The notes under the pieces are model-generated. The model was not told the origin of the DNA, searched no databases, and was given only the letters and a program-made list of their open reading frames with translations. Shown piece after piece: positions 56,327 to 64,000 of a DNA stretch of 64,000 nt. Position 1 is the stretch's first letter. Every line of letters begins with the position of its first letter. The DNA comes from Sipunculus nudus (taxonomy: Eukaryota; Annelida; Sipuncula; Golfingiida; Sipunculidae), in assembly GCA_026874595.1 (NCBI GenBank), contig JAPPUL010000068.1, forward strand, positions 2,090,269-2,154,268, in the 5' to 3' direction. The position numbers and the translations under genes are program-made.

Positions 56327-57301
56327 ATGAAAAGTTATTTAATAAAGATCTTGGTAATTTCATTTTGTTTGGTTTTTAGTAAACTAAGTTTTGCAATCTC
56401 TTGGAATATGGCTACTCCATATCCTGATGTTACATTTCATACTAAAAATATTCATCAGTTTGTAACTGATGTCAAAAATCTTACTAACAACAAAATTAAA
56501 ATAAAAGTACATTCAGCTGCCTCACTTTTTAAACATCCTGAAATTGCAAGGGCTGTTAGAAGTAATCAAGTGCAATCTGGTGAGTTCTTCCTTTCACTGC
56601 TAAATAATGACAATAATATTTTTGGACTTGACTCAATACCATTTTTAGTTACTAATTACGAAGAAGCTAAAAAACTTTGGGATATACAAAAATTTTATGT
56701 TGAGAAGTTACTTGCAAAACAAAATATGAAAGTTTTGTACGCAGTACCTTGGCCACCCCAAGGTTTGTATACAAAGAAAAAAATTAATGATATTAGGGAT
56801 TTGTCCAAACTTAAATTTAGAAGTTATAATTCTAGTTTAGCAAAATTCGCAAGTTTGGTTGGGGCTGTTGCTACTCAGGTCGAAGTACCAGATATACCTC
56901 AGGCTTTTAGCACTGGCAGAGTGGAGGCTATGATTACTTCTCCATCAACTGGCGTGAATTCAAAAGTATGGGATTACTTATCACACTATACTGATATCCA
57001 AGCGTGGATTCCCAAAAATATAGTTGTAATCAATAGAAAAGCTTTCGAAAGATTAAGTGCAAATGAGCAACAGAAAATAATCCAAGCAGCTAAAAAAGCA
57101 GAACAAAGAGGTTGGGCAATGAGTAAGAAGGAAACTTCTCAAAAGACCCGACAATTAAAAAACAAAGGCATTAAAGTTGCTATGCCAAGTGATAAATTAA
57201 AATTACAATTACAATCGATTGGTCAAAAAATGATTGAAGATTGGAAAAAAAATGCTAGTGAAGATGGTAAAAGAATGTTAGAAAAGTACTTGAACAGTTA
57301 A
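56327..57301 (+). CDS. TRAP transporter substrate-binding protein (DctP family)
   Basis: The 324-residue product from ATG 56327, with GGAGG 8 bases upstream, has a cleavable signal peptide (about residues 1-24, ending SFA). The mature protein shows DctP features: an N-terminal NMATPYPDVTFHTKNIHQF, LRDLSKLKFRSYN-like KLKFRSYNSSL, then VPDIPQAFSTGRVEAMITSP. It would capture an organic acid-type ligand in the periplasm and deliver it to DctQM. The ligand cannot be deduced. It is the first gene of a three-gene TRAP operon. Confidence 0.9.
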   Translation: MKSYLIKILVISFCLVFSKLSFAISWNMATPYPDVTFHTKNIHQFVTDVKNLTNNKIKIKVHSAASLFKHPEIARAVRSNQVQSGEFFLSLLNNDNNIFGLDSIPFLVTNYEEAKKLWDIQKFYVEKLLAKQNMKVLYAVPWPPQGLYTKKKINDIRDLSKLKFRSYNSSLAKFASLVGAVATQVEVPDIPQAFSTGRVEAMITSPSTGVNSKVWDYLSHYTDIQAWIPKNIVVINRKAFERLSANEQQKIIQAAKKAEQRGWAMSKKETSQKTRQLKNKGIKVAMPSDKLKLQLQSIGQKMIEDWKKNASEDGKRMLEKYLNS

Positions 57302-57318
57302 GTTTGCTTTAAACTAAT

Positions 57319-57864
57319 TTGAATGCTTGTAAAGATCTTATGATAAGAAAAGTTCTTAATCTTTTATATTTAAGTAGCGGAGTATTGGCTGCTACATGCA
57401 TAGTCATGATTGTAATCATAGTATTTTTACAAGTGTTATTTGTGTTTATTGATAAGCTATCTTTACTAATTCTAGATGATTTAATTCTAGATTTAAATAT
57501 ACCTTCTTATTCAGATTTTACAGGGTTTTTATTTGCAGCAGCTTCCTTTTTATCTTTGGCCTATACCTTAAAGAATAATGGCCATATAAAAGTGAGTATA
57601 GTAATAAATTGGTTGACTGAAAGCCAGCAGAAATTTTTTGAAATTGCATCTTTATTTATAGCTACCCTTATAACTTGTTATGCATCTTTTTATATGATAG
57701 AATTAATAATTGAAACAATTGAATTTGGAGATAAGACAACTGGAATAATTTCAATACCTTTATGGATACCTCAAACTCCATTATTAGTTGGACTAATAAT
57801 ATTAGCTATTGCTTTACTAGATAATTTATCAATTGCTCTATATAGAATAAAATCATTAAATTAA
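57319..57864 (+). CDS. TRAP transporter small membrane subunit (DctQ family)
   Basis: The 181-residue (or 174 from ATG 57340) protein has four hydrophobic helices and the typical FLFAAASFLSLAYTLKNNGHIKV stretch in its middle, which in DctQ precedes the third helix (only part quoted motifwise: ASFLSLAYTLKNNGHIKV). It lies 17 bases after dctP. The start is uncertain (TTG 57319 or ATG 57340). Together with DctM it forms the inner-membrane sodium-coupled permease. Confidence 0.87.
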   Translation: MNACKDLMIRKVLNLLYLSSGVLAATCIVMIVIIVFLQVLFVFIDKLSLLILDDLILDLNIPSYSDFTGFLFAAASFLSLAYTLKNNGHIKVSIVINWLTESQQKFFEIASLFIATLITCYASFYMIELIIETIEFGDKTTGIISIPLWIPQTPLLVGLIILAIALLDNLSIALYRIKSLN

Positions 57865-57875
57865 CGTAACCGAAT

Positions 57876-59177
57876 ATGTCTGTTATATTTCTATCTCTAA
57901 TTCTGATAATAGTTTTATTTGCACTATTGTCTATTGGTTTATGGGTTGCATTTTCTTTAGTTGGTGTAGGTATTGCTGCTATCGTTTTCTTTACAGATGT
58001 ATCGGTTGGTCAAATATTAGCAACAAGCATTTGGGGAAATAGTAATTCCTGGGCACTTGCTGCACTTCCTCTTTTTATTTGGATGGGTGAAATTCTTTTT
58101 CGTTCAAACATAACTGATGATATATTCACAGGGCTCTCGCCTTGGATTAAATATCTTCCAGGGAAATTATTACATGTAAATATTTTTGGCAGTGGTTTGT
58201 TCGCAGCAGTATCTGGTTCCTCCGCCGCTACTGCTGCAACTATCGGCAAAGTATCTTTAAATGAACTTTCTAAAAGAGGATATCCTAAAGAATTAATGAT
58301 TGGAACCTTAGCATCATCAGCAACTTTAGGTTTATTAATCCCTCCTTCAATAGTTTTAATTGTTTATGGTGCAGCAACTGAACAATCAATTGCAAGATTA
58401 TTTGTTGCAGGAATATTTCCAGGTATACTCTTATCATTTTGTTTTGTAGGGTATGTCATATTTTGGTCTTTAAGGAAAAAGGATAAGATACCTAAAGAAG
58501 ATATGGATAACAAAAATTCTTTTATCCAAAAAATTAAACTATCCAGCAAGCTAATACCTGTGTTTTTACTAATCGTTGTAGTAGTAGGTTCTATTTATTT
58601 AGGGATAGCCTCACCTACAGATGCGGCTTCGCTTGGGATAATTTTTTCTCTTTTGCTATCTTGGAGAAATAAGTCCTTGAATTGGAGTATTTTCAAAGAA
58701 GGGCTTATGGCAGCAACCAAAACATCATGCATGATAGCATTTATACTTACAGGAGCTTCTTTTCTTACTGTAGCCATGGGTTTCACAGGACTACCAAGCT
58801 CTTTGGCTGAATGGATAGGAGAATTAAATTTATCAAAATATCAATTATTATTTGCATTAACATTATTTTTTATTATGTTAGGACTTTTTCTAGATGGAAT
58901 TTCTATAGTGGTTTTAACAACTTCAATTATTATGCCGATGATTGCAGTAGTTGGAATTGATCCAATTTGGTTTGGAATATTTTTAGTAGTGGTCGTAGAA
59001 ATTGCTCAAATCACCCCACCGGTAGGTTTTAATCTATTCGTAATACAATCTTTAACTGAGAACAATATATTTTACATTGCAAAAGCAACAATACCTTTTT
59101 TCCTAATAATGCTTTTGTTTTTATTTATTATAACTGTCTTTCCAATAATAGTTTTATATCTTCCCAATAGTATGTAA
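57876..59177 (+). CDS. TRAP transporter large membrane subunit (DctM family)
   Basis: The 433-residue protein has about twelve hydrophobic helices and characteristic DctM patches: LPLFIWMGEILFRS, SGSSAATAATIGKVSLNEL, LLIPPSIVLIVYG, LFLDGISIVVLTTSIIMPM and ITPPVGFNLFVIQS. It is the ion-coupled permease that works with the DctP and DctQ proteins encoded just upstream. It is intact; IS-like debris starts about 170 bases after its stop. Confidence 0.92.
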   Translation: MSVIFLSLILIIVLFALLSIGLWVAFSLVGVGIAAIVFFTDVSVGQILATSIWGNSNSWALAALPLFIWMGEILFRSNITDDIFTGLSPWIKYLPGKLLHVNIFGSGLFAAVSGSSAATAATIGKVSLNELSKRGYPKELMIGTLASSATLGLLIPPSIVLIVYGAATEQSIARLFVAGIFPGILLSFCFVGYVIFWSLRKKDKIPKEDMDNKNSFIQKIKLSSKLIPVFLLIVVVVGSIYLGIASPTDAASLGIIFSLLLSWRNKSLNWSIFKEGLMAATKTSCMIAFILTGASFLTVAMGFTGLPSSLAEWIGELNLSKYQLLFALTLFFIMLGLFLDGISIVVLTTSIIMPMIAVVGIDPIWFGIFLVVVVEIAQITPPVGFNLFVIQSLTENNIFYIAKATIPFFLIMLLFLFIITVFPIIVLYLPNSM

Positions 59178-59344
59178 AAATCTCTTAAGCATTAAAAAAG
59201 GGTTTACTTAGGCTATTTTGCTATACTCTAAAGTATTATTAATAAACTAAAAAATCGATATTACAAGCGTTCACAAAATATATTCCATAAATTAAGGTTA
59301 TACGTGTTAATAATTTACTTGAGAATTAAAAAAACGCAGTGGTA

Positions 59345-59567
59345 AGTTTGGATGCTATGAAAGTTATTTTGGAGCAAGAAGAGTAAGAGGTAGTGTGAAC
59401 TTGGAACAGCTGCTAAAACATAGGTATTTGGTTTACTAAAACGAAATAGAAAAGTCTATGTTGAGATAGTTGTGAAATGCTCAAAAGCCCAATTAATGTT
59501 TATAATAAAGGGAAATAGACTTAGTAGCATCATGTTGAAAGCTGGTGAGTGGTCATTACTTAATTAA
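59345..59567 (+). mobile_element. remnant of an IS1595-family transposase, DDE region
   Basis: The plus strand reads YESYFGARRVRGS from 59356 and then, after a shift, GTAAKT-stop-VFGLLKRNRKVYVEI, VVKCSKAQLMFIIKG and LSSIMLKAGEWSLLN to a stop. The motif ESYFGARRxRG and the following KVYVEIV segment are diagnostic of IS1595/ISXO2-like transposases. Stop codon, frameshift and missing ends show it is dead. No clear terminal repeats were found. Confidence 0.75.
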
Positions 59568-59574
59568 AAAAGAA

Positions 59575-60031
59575 ATTGCTTCAGATCCTCCTTTTGTAGC
59601 ACTCCTCTTCTTTAAGTGTGGGCAGTTTCGGAATAAGGAAATTCAGGAATATCAACAGCTTCGCCCACTCAGCATTGATGTATAGGCAAAATTGAAGTAA
59701 GAAAACCGTATATTCTATGCTTTAGCTTTCCTTTGAAATCTACCTGCCCGTCTTCATCGAGTCGCTGCTATATACTGCAACACAGGCATCCAGAACCGAG
59801 TTTAGAGTTTCCCGTTTCTAACCATTAAAATAGAGTTCCACCAAAAGTTCGAACTGATAATTCAAACTGATAAGAAGAATAAACCTGATAACTATTCAGA
59901 TCGGACCTCAGATCATAAAGTTTATTAGAGTCACTTTCCTCGCTTAGTATGCTCGTGTGGTAATCAGAAAACGCTATATGGATCACATCAACATCATTAA
60001 AGAAGCCCAAAATGAAAGTGTCGCGTTTCTT
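59575..60031 (-). pseudogene. decayed Type I HsdR C-terminal fragment (system 2)
   Basis: On the minus strand, from 60031 downward, one frame encodes KKRDTFILGFFNDVDVIHIA and ESDSNKLYDLRSDLNSYQVY. Further frames encode VLDACVAVYSSDS, GQVDFKGKLKHRIYGFLTSI, and EWAKLLIFLNFLIPKLPTL. In this order these are the C-terminal parts of the HsdR branch with LDACVAVY and DFKGKAK motifs. At least three frame breaks exist and the motor and nuclease domains are missing. It is probably what is left of the restriction subunit that went with the orphan HsdM at 46.5 kb. Confidence 0.75.
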
Positions 60032-60033
60032 GG

Positions 60034-60106
60034 GATGACACGAGCCAGGCAGTCTAATGACCCTTCTATAAACATACTTTTTAATGTCATGGCTATAGAT
60101 TAGCAA
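60034..60106 (+). repeat. second copy of a HEPN-gene fragment
   Basis: About 70 bases starting TGGGATGACACGAGCCAG closely match 49754-49823 of the HEPN pseudogene (which starts TGGATGACACAAGCCAG), on the same strand. It encodes the MTRARQSNDPSIN-type segment and ends in a stop. It abuts the hsdR remnant directly. Confidence 0.8.
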
Positions 60107-60183
60107 ACGAAAGAAGTTTCGTTAATCTAGTTTAACATCAAAAACAGTATTGAATTTTGCTTTGCAAGAGCTTAGTTTTTCTA

Positions 60184-60325
60184 TAATCACATTCATCCTC
60201 ATAAATATTTAGATTACAAAATACCTTCTGAGGTTGGGAATAATGAGATTATCATTAAATTTACTAAACGATATTACTATCAAGGATTAGATGAAAAGAT
60301 TGCTGAATATTATTTTATGAAATAA
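60184..60325 (+). mobile_element. possible transposase C-terminal fragment
   Basis: The plus strand reads YNHIHPHKYLDYKIPSEVGN followed by IIIKFTKRYYYQGLDEKIAE and a stop at about 60325. The first part resembles the YNxxRPHxxLxxxTPxEV end of integrase-core (IS3 or IS481-like) transposases. No other part of such an element is visible. Confidence 0.3.
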
Positions 60326-60511
60326 GGCTGTCAATCTAATTTGAGTTGTCGTAGACAGTTGTGTCTTTTGATTAAAAAAAAGTTATTTGCGAGTGTATTT
60401 ATGAGAAATAACTGAAAAAAATATGGAATTACTTGAAACAAAAATTAAAATTGAGTAGCTTAAAGAAGCTGGTTGAGAATAGATAATTTGCAATATACCT
60501 TATAATAGCGG

Positions 60512-60988
60512 ATGACAAATAAAAATAATATTAAACAGCGTTTGGAAGAGCTAGGAATTATACTTGGGTTCCCACCACAAAGTATTGCTAGTTATCAACC
60601 ATATCAAATAGTTGATGGGTTGGTAGTTATATCAGGCCAGCTTCCGATGGTGGCAGGTGAGCTTAAGTATTCAGGACAGCTTGGAAAAAATGTATCACTT
60701 GAAGATGGTATTAAGGCTGCATACATTTGTGCAATTAATATATTATCTCAACTTAATGCCGCTTGTAACGGAGACCTTGAACGCGTTGAACGCTGTGTAC
60801 GTATTGGTGGTTTTGTGAGTTCACATAAAGATTTTAAAGAGCATCCTCAAATAATAAATGGTGCATCTGAATTAATGACAGCTGTTTTTGGAGACTTGGG
60901 AGTCCATGCTCGTGCAGCTGTTGGGTGTTCATCATTGCCTTTGGGAGCAGCAGTTGAAGTAGAGGCAACCTTTAAAATTAGTATATAA
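60512..60988 (+). CDS. RidA family protein (YjgF/YER057c/UK114)
   Basis: The 158-residue protein is of the longer RidA subgroup. VVISGQLPMVAGELKYSGQLG carries the strand near the active site (motif GQLP, with GQLGKNVSLEDGIKAA), and GFVSSHKDFKEHPQIINGAS and GVHARAAVGCSSLPLGAAVE are near the C-terminus. The Arg of HARAAVG corresponds to the carboxylate-binding arginine. RidA proteins hydrolyse reactive enamine/imine intermediates from PLP enzymes or amino-acid oxidation. It precedes an amino-acid ABC transporter, which fits amino-acid catabolism. No ribosome binding site stands out. Confidence 0.9.
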   Translation: MTNKNNIKQRLEELGIILGFPPQSIASYQPYQIVDGLVVISGQLPMVAGELKYSGQLGKNVSLEDGIKAAYICAINILSQLNAACNGDLERVERCVRIGGFVSSHKDFKEHPQIINGASELMTAVFGDLGVHARAAVGCSSLPLGAAVEVEATFKISI

Positions 60989-61054
60989 TTTACAAAACTG
61001 AGGGTCGTTGCTGGGATAAACGATATTGTAATTTTAAAAAATAAGGAGTTTTTT

Positions 61055-61948
61055 ATGAAACTAAAAATATTAACTAGTGTTACAGTAATTATCACTTTGT
61101 CTATGTCTTTAATAACAATTGCAAAAGCTGATAATATTGAAAATTCTTTTGTTCTTAAACGCATTGCTAAAAGAGGTGTTATTAATGTAGGGCACCGTAG
61201 ATCTTCAGTTCCATTTTCCTACTATAACAGACAAGGCAAGCCAGAAGGCTATACTTTAGATATTTGCGCAGAGATTATCGAAGAGATTAAAAAAGTAGTA
61301 GGCAAACCGAATCTTAAGATTAAATATGTGCCAATAACAGCTCAAACTCGTATTCCATTAATAGCTAATGGCACTTTGGATATTGAGTGTGGCACTACAA
61401 CACATAATTTAACACGTCGTAAACAAGTAGATTATCTTTCTACTACTTTTATTACTGGAACAAAATTAGCAGTCCCTAAACGCTCTAGGATAAATAGAAT
61501 AGAGGATATGAATGGGAAAGCTATAGCACTTGCATTAGGCACGACCAATGAAAAAGCAGTTAAAGAGATTGCAAGAGAAAAGAGATTAAAGATTAAATTT
61601 GTGATGGTTAAAGGTATGGCAGAGGGCTGGGCATCTTTAACATCTGGGCGAGTAGATGCATTTGCAGCTGATTCTGCAAAGCTATATGCATTAATAGCGA
61701 AAGCTAAAAGGAAAGGGAGATATAAAGTTGTAGGTCGTTATCTTAGTTTTGACCCTTATGGTATTATGGTTCCTCAAGGGGACTCTTTATTTCGCAGACT
61801 TGGGGATGCTAAATTAGCAGATATGATGCGTGATGGCACTCTGCATAGGATTTATGCAAAATGGTTTGAGCCAGGGCCAAACAATATTAATATGCCACTA
61901 AGTGATACTTTGCGAACTGCATTTGAAATTCAGGCATTTTCACATTAA
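61055..61948 (+). CDS. polar amino-acid ABC transporter substrate-binding protein
   Basis: The 297-residue protein has a signal peptide (to about residue 24, ending AKA). It shows the family-3 solute-binding pattern: LKRIAKRGVINVGHRRSSVPFS, GYTLDICAEIIEEI, then ARIPLIANGTLDIECGTTTHN-like RIPLIANGTLDIECGTT. It resembles glutamate/aspartate-binding GltI. AAGGAG precedes the ATG. Two permease genes and an ATPase gene follow on the same strand. Confidence 0.9.
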   Translation: MKLKILTSVTVIITLSMSLITIAKADNIENSFVLKRIAKRGVINVGHRRSSVPFSYYNRQGKPEGYTLDICAEIIEEIKKVVGKPNLKIKYVPITAQTRIPLIANGTLDIECGTTTHNLTRRKQVDYLSTTFITGTKLAVPKRSRINRIEDMNGKAIALALGTTNEKAVKEIAREKRLKIKFVMVKGMAEGWASLTSGRVDAFAADSAKLYALIAKAKRKGRYKVVGRYLSFDPYGIMVPQGDSLFRRLGDAKLADMMRDGTLHRIYAKWFEPGPNNINMPLSDTLRTAFEIQAFSH

Positions 61949-61989
61949 TTTATAAATTAAAATTAGATAATAATTATTAATCTATAACT

Positions 61990-62712
61990 ATGAAATATAA
62001 CTGGAACTGGGGTATTATTTTTACGGAGCCTTATTTTGACTGGTTATTATCTGGTCTTGGCTGGACCATAACAGTTGCAGCATTAGCTTGGGTCATTGCC
62101 TTCATACTGGGTTCTTTGGTGGGCATCATAAGAACAGTAGACAATCGTTTTGCACGTTCTTTTGGGACCGCCTATGTTTCACTTTTTCGGAATATACCTT
62201 TACTAGTTCAGATGTTTATTTGGTATTTTGTAGTTCCTGAATTATTGCCTGCGGACTGGGGTATATGGGTTAAAAGAGAAATGCCCCTGCCAGAGGTTAC
62301 TACAGCAGTTATTTGTCTTGGGACCTATACATCATCTAGAGTTGCCGAACAAGTTCGTGCGGGAATTAATGCTATTCCTGCCGGACAAAAGGCAGCATCA
62401 AAAGCAATTGGCTTAACACAGTTACAAGTATACAGATATATTTTATTACCTGTTAGTTATCGAACAATTATTCCGCCAATGACTAGTGAATTTTTAGGTA
62501 TTTTTAAAAATTCATCACTAGCATTAACTATTGGTGTTTTAGAATTAACAGCTCAAACTAGACAAATAGAAGAATATACCTTTCAGGGCTTTGAAGCCTT
62601 CACCGCAGCCACAGTATTATATATAGCAATTACATTTATTGTAATGACTGTGATGAAAGTAGTAGAAAGCCGTGTTGCCATACCTGGATTAGTATCGCTT
62701 GGAACTAAATAA
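61990..62712 (+). CDS. amino-acid ABC transporter permease (GltJ-like)
   Basis: The 240-residue inner-membrane protein has about five helices. Its family stretches are LSGLGWTITVAALAWVIAFI near the N-terminus, SLFRNIPLLVQMFIWYF, and the EAA-type loop AGQKAASKAIGLTQLQVYRY with ILLPVSYRTIIPP, which contacts the ATPase. It is adjacent to the second permease (stop and next ATG are contiguous). Confidence 0.92.
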   Translation: MKYNWNWGIIFTEPYFDWLLSGLGWTITVAALAWVIAFILGSLVGIIRTVDNRFARSFGTAYVSLFRNIPLLVQMFIWYFVVPELLPADWGIWVKREMPLPEVTTAVICLGTYTSSRVAEQVRAGINAIPAGQKAASKAIGLTQLQVYRYILLPVSYRTIIPPMTSEFLGIFKNSSLALTIGVLELTAQTRQIEEYTFQGFEAFTAATVLYIAITFIVMTVMKVVESRVAIPGLVSLGTK

Positions 62713-63372
62713 ATGTTTTCAGATTTTGATTTTAATATAATTATTGAATCAGCAGGCTTCCTTGCTGAGGGTATGGGATTAACGCTTATATTGACCTTTA
62801 TAGCAATTATTGGAGGTACTATTTTCGGAACATTGCTTGCGTTGTGCCGTCTTTCTGGTTTTAAGAGTTTATCTTTTATAGCAGGATCATATGTAAATTT
62901 CTTTCGTTCAATGCCTTTAATTCTAGTAATTTTTTGGTTCTATTTTATGGTGCCATATATCGTTGGTAGGTCTGTAGGCAGTTTTAGTTCAGTATTAATT
63001 GCTTTTATTATGTTTGAGTCAGCCTATTATTGCGAGATTATTCGTGCAGGCATTCAAAGTATAAAAACTGGGCAGGTTCGTGCAGGTGAGGCTCTTGGTT
63101 TAACATATCAGCAGAATATGCGTTATATTGTATTGCCACAGGCTTTTCGGAATATGGTGCCAATTTTATTAACCCAGGCGGTTGTTTTGTTTCAAGATAC
63201 TTCTTTGGTGTATGTTGTTGGGCTACATGACTTTTTAGTTAATGCAAGTATCGTTGCTAACAGCGAAAATAGGCTGGTAGAACTCTACTCAACAGTTGCG
63301 GTAGTTTATTTTATCATCTGTATAATAGCGTCTTCTTCAATAGCCTACCTACAAAGGAAAATTAAAACATGA
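62713..63372 (+). CDS. amino-acid ABC transporter permease (GltK-like)
   Basis: The 219-residue inner-membrane protein parallels its neighbour: [35 protein letters not shown], and the EAA-type loop [20 protein letters not shown] with [13 protein letters not shown]. It starts directly after the GltJ-like stop and overlaps the ATPase gene in an ATGA junction, so the operon is tightly coupled. Confidence 0.92.
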   Translation: MFSDFDFNIIIESAGFLAEGMGLTLILTFIAIIGGTIFGTLLALCRLSGFKSLSFIAGSYVNFFRSMPLILVIFWFYFMVPYIVGRSVGSFSSVLIAFIMFESAYYCEIIRAGIQSIKTGQVRAGEALGLTYQQNMRYIVLPQAFRNMVPILLTQAVVLFQDTSLVYVVGLHDFLVNASIVANSENRLVELYSTVAVVYFIICIIASSSIAYLQRKIKT

Positions 63373-64000
63373 TTAAATTTAACAATGTAAGCAAATGGTT
63401 TGGTGATTTTCAAGTACTAAATAACTGCAATTTGGAAATTAATAAGGGTGAAGTTGTTGTTGTTTGCGGGCCTTCTGGCTCGGGTAAAAGCACACTAATT
63501 CAATGTGTTAATGGCCTTGAGCCAATTCAGCAAGGCGAAATCTTTGTTGAAGTGTTAGAAGAGCGTATTCAAGTTAATCATAAAAAAACGAATTTACCTA
63601 AACTACGATCTCATATTGGTATGGTTTTTCAACATTTTGAGCTATTTCCCCACTTAAGAGTGTCAGATAATATATCTCTTGCACAAACTAAAGTGCTTGG
63701 ACGTGATGCAAATAATGCCCAAAAACGCTCTATAGAACTATTAGAAAGAGTTGGTCTTAAAGAGCATGCTAAGAAATACCCTAGTGAGTTATCAGGGGGG
63801 CAACAACAGCGTGTTGCTATTGCTCGGGGACTTGCTATAGATCCGATTGCTATGCTGTTTGATGAGCCAACATCTGCACTTGATCCTGAGATGATTAATG
63901 AGGTATTAGATGTGATGGTTGAACTGGCAAATGATGGTATGACTATGATGGTTGTAACTCACGAAATGGGATTTGCGAAGAGAGTTGCTGATAGAGTTAT
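63369..64000 (+). CDS. amino-acid ABC transporter ATP-binding protein (GltL-like), partial
   Basis: The frame starts at ATG 63369 (overlapping the permease stop) and runs off the window end after about 210 codons. Walker A is GPSGSGKST, the Q-loop is [13 protein letters not shown], the ABC signature is [15 protein letters not shown], Walker B is [14 protein letters not shown] and the H-loop is VVTHEMGFA. All are intact. The polar-amino-acid ATPase subfamily is clear from the FELFPHL and ALDPEMI patterns. About 30 C-terminal residues are missing only because of the window edge. Confidence 0.95.
   Translation, partial: MIKFNNVSKWFGDFQVLNNCNLEINKGEVVVVCGPSGSGKSTLIQCVNGLEPIQQGEIFVEVLEERIQVNHKKTNLPKLRSHIGMVFQHFELFPHLRVSDNISLAQTKVLGRDANNAQKRSIELLERVGLKEHAKKYPSELSGGQQQRVAIARGLAIDPIAMLFDEPTSALDPEMINEVLDVMVELANDGMTMMVVTHEMGFAKRVADRV

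Overview
The window is AT-rich DNA from a diderm (Gram-negative type) bacterium. This follows from several lipoproteins with a lipobox, a twin-arginine exported copper oxidase, periplasmic quinol-dehydrogenase-type ferredoxins and two transporters that need periplasmic binding proteins. I could not place it taxonomically: no 16S rRNA is present and the conserved genes are not decisive. The prolyl-tRNA synthetase carries the large insertion domain that most alphaproteobacterial enzymes lack.

Positions 1-20,000 are mostly housekeeping. A 23S rRNA 3' end and a 5S rRNA are separated by a beta-carbonic anhydrase gene. They are followed by tRNA-Phe, proS, a NapH/NapG-like ferredoxin pair, tRNA-Val and the run rpsB-tsf-pyrH-frr-uppS-cdsA, which uses many TTG/GTG starts. 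Then come recA (with a 12-nt minisatellite in its 3' end), argC, several unrecognised small genes, coaD, a DnaQ-like exonuclease, an aminotransferase, sodB and tRNA-Arg(GCG).

Positions 20,300-26,350 hold a PEBP-family gene whose 3' end is tandemly triplicated, then six tandem paralogous lipoproteins. Several carry an (AT)5-6 tract at the same codons. One copy is frameshifted at that tract, and losing one AT unit would restore it, so this looks like a variable surface-lipoprotein array. On the minus strand follow a membrane-anchored cytochrome c, a multicopper oxidase and SelO.

Positions 30,000-50,100 are a restriction-modification island. It has a one-protein Type IIG enzyme with a small Cas2/SinR-like protein upstream; a Type I operon (hsdM, hsdS, unknown gene, hsdR) with a 19-G tract at the hsdM/hsdS junction and TELE repeats between the hsdS target domains; a DpnII/DpnA-like Type II pair; and a second hsdM left without hsdS or hsdR, beside decayed WYL-regulator and HEPN genes.

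Positions 50,200-64,000 are a catabolic and uptake region assembled among debris: a decayed aldehyde dehydrogenase, a frameshifted fused 5-oxoprolinase/hydantoinase, a MarR-type regulator, a TRAP transporter, RidA and a polar amino-acid ABC transporter cut by the window end. IS1595-like transposase remnants lie on both sides of the TRAP genes. Remnants of a second hsdR and a second piece of the HEPN gene lie to their right, so this segment seems to have entered or rearranged within the old second Type I locus.
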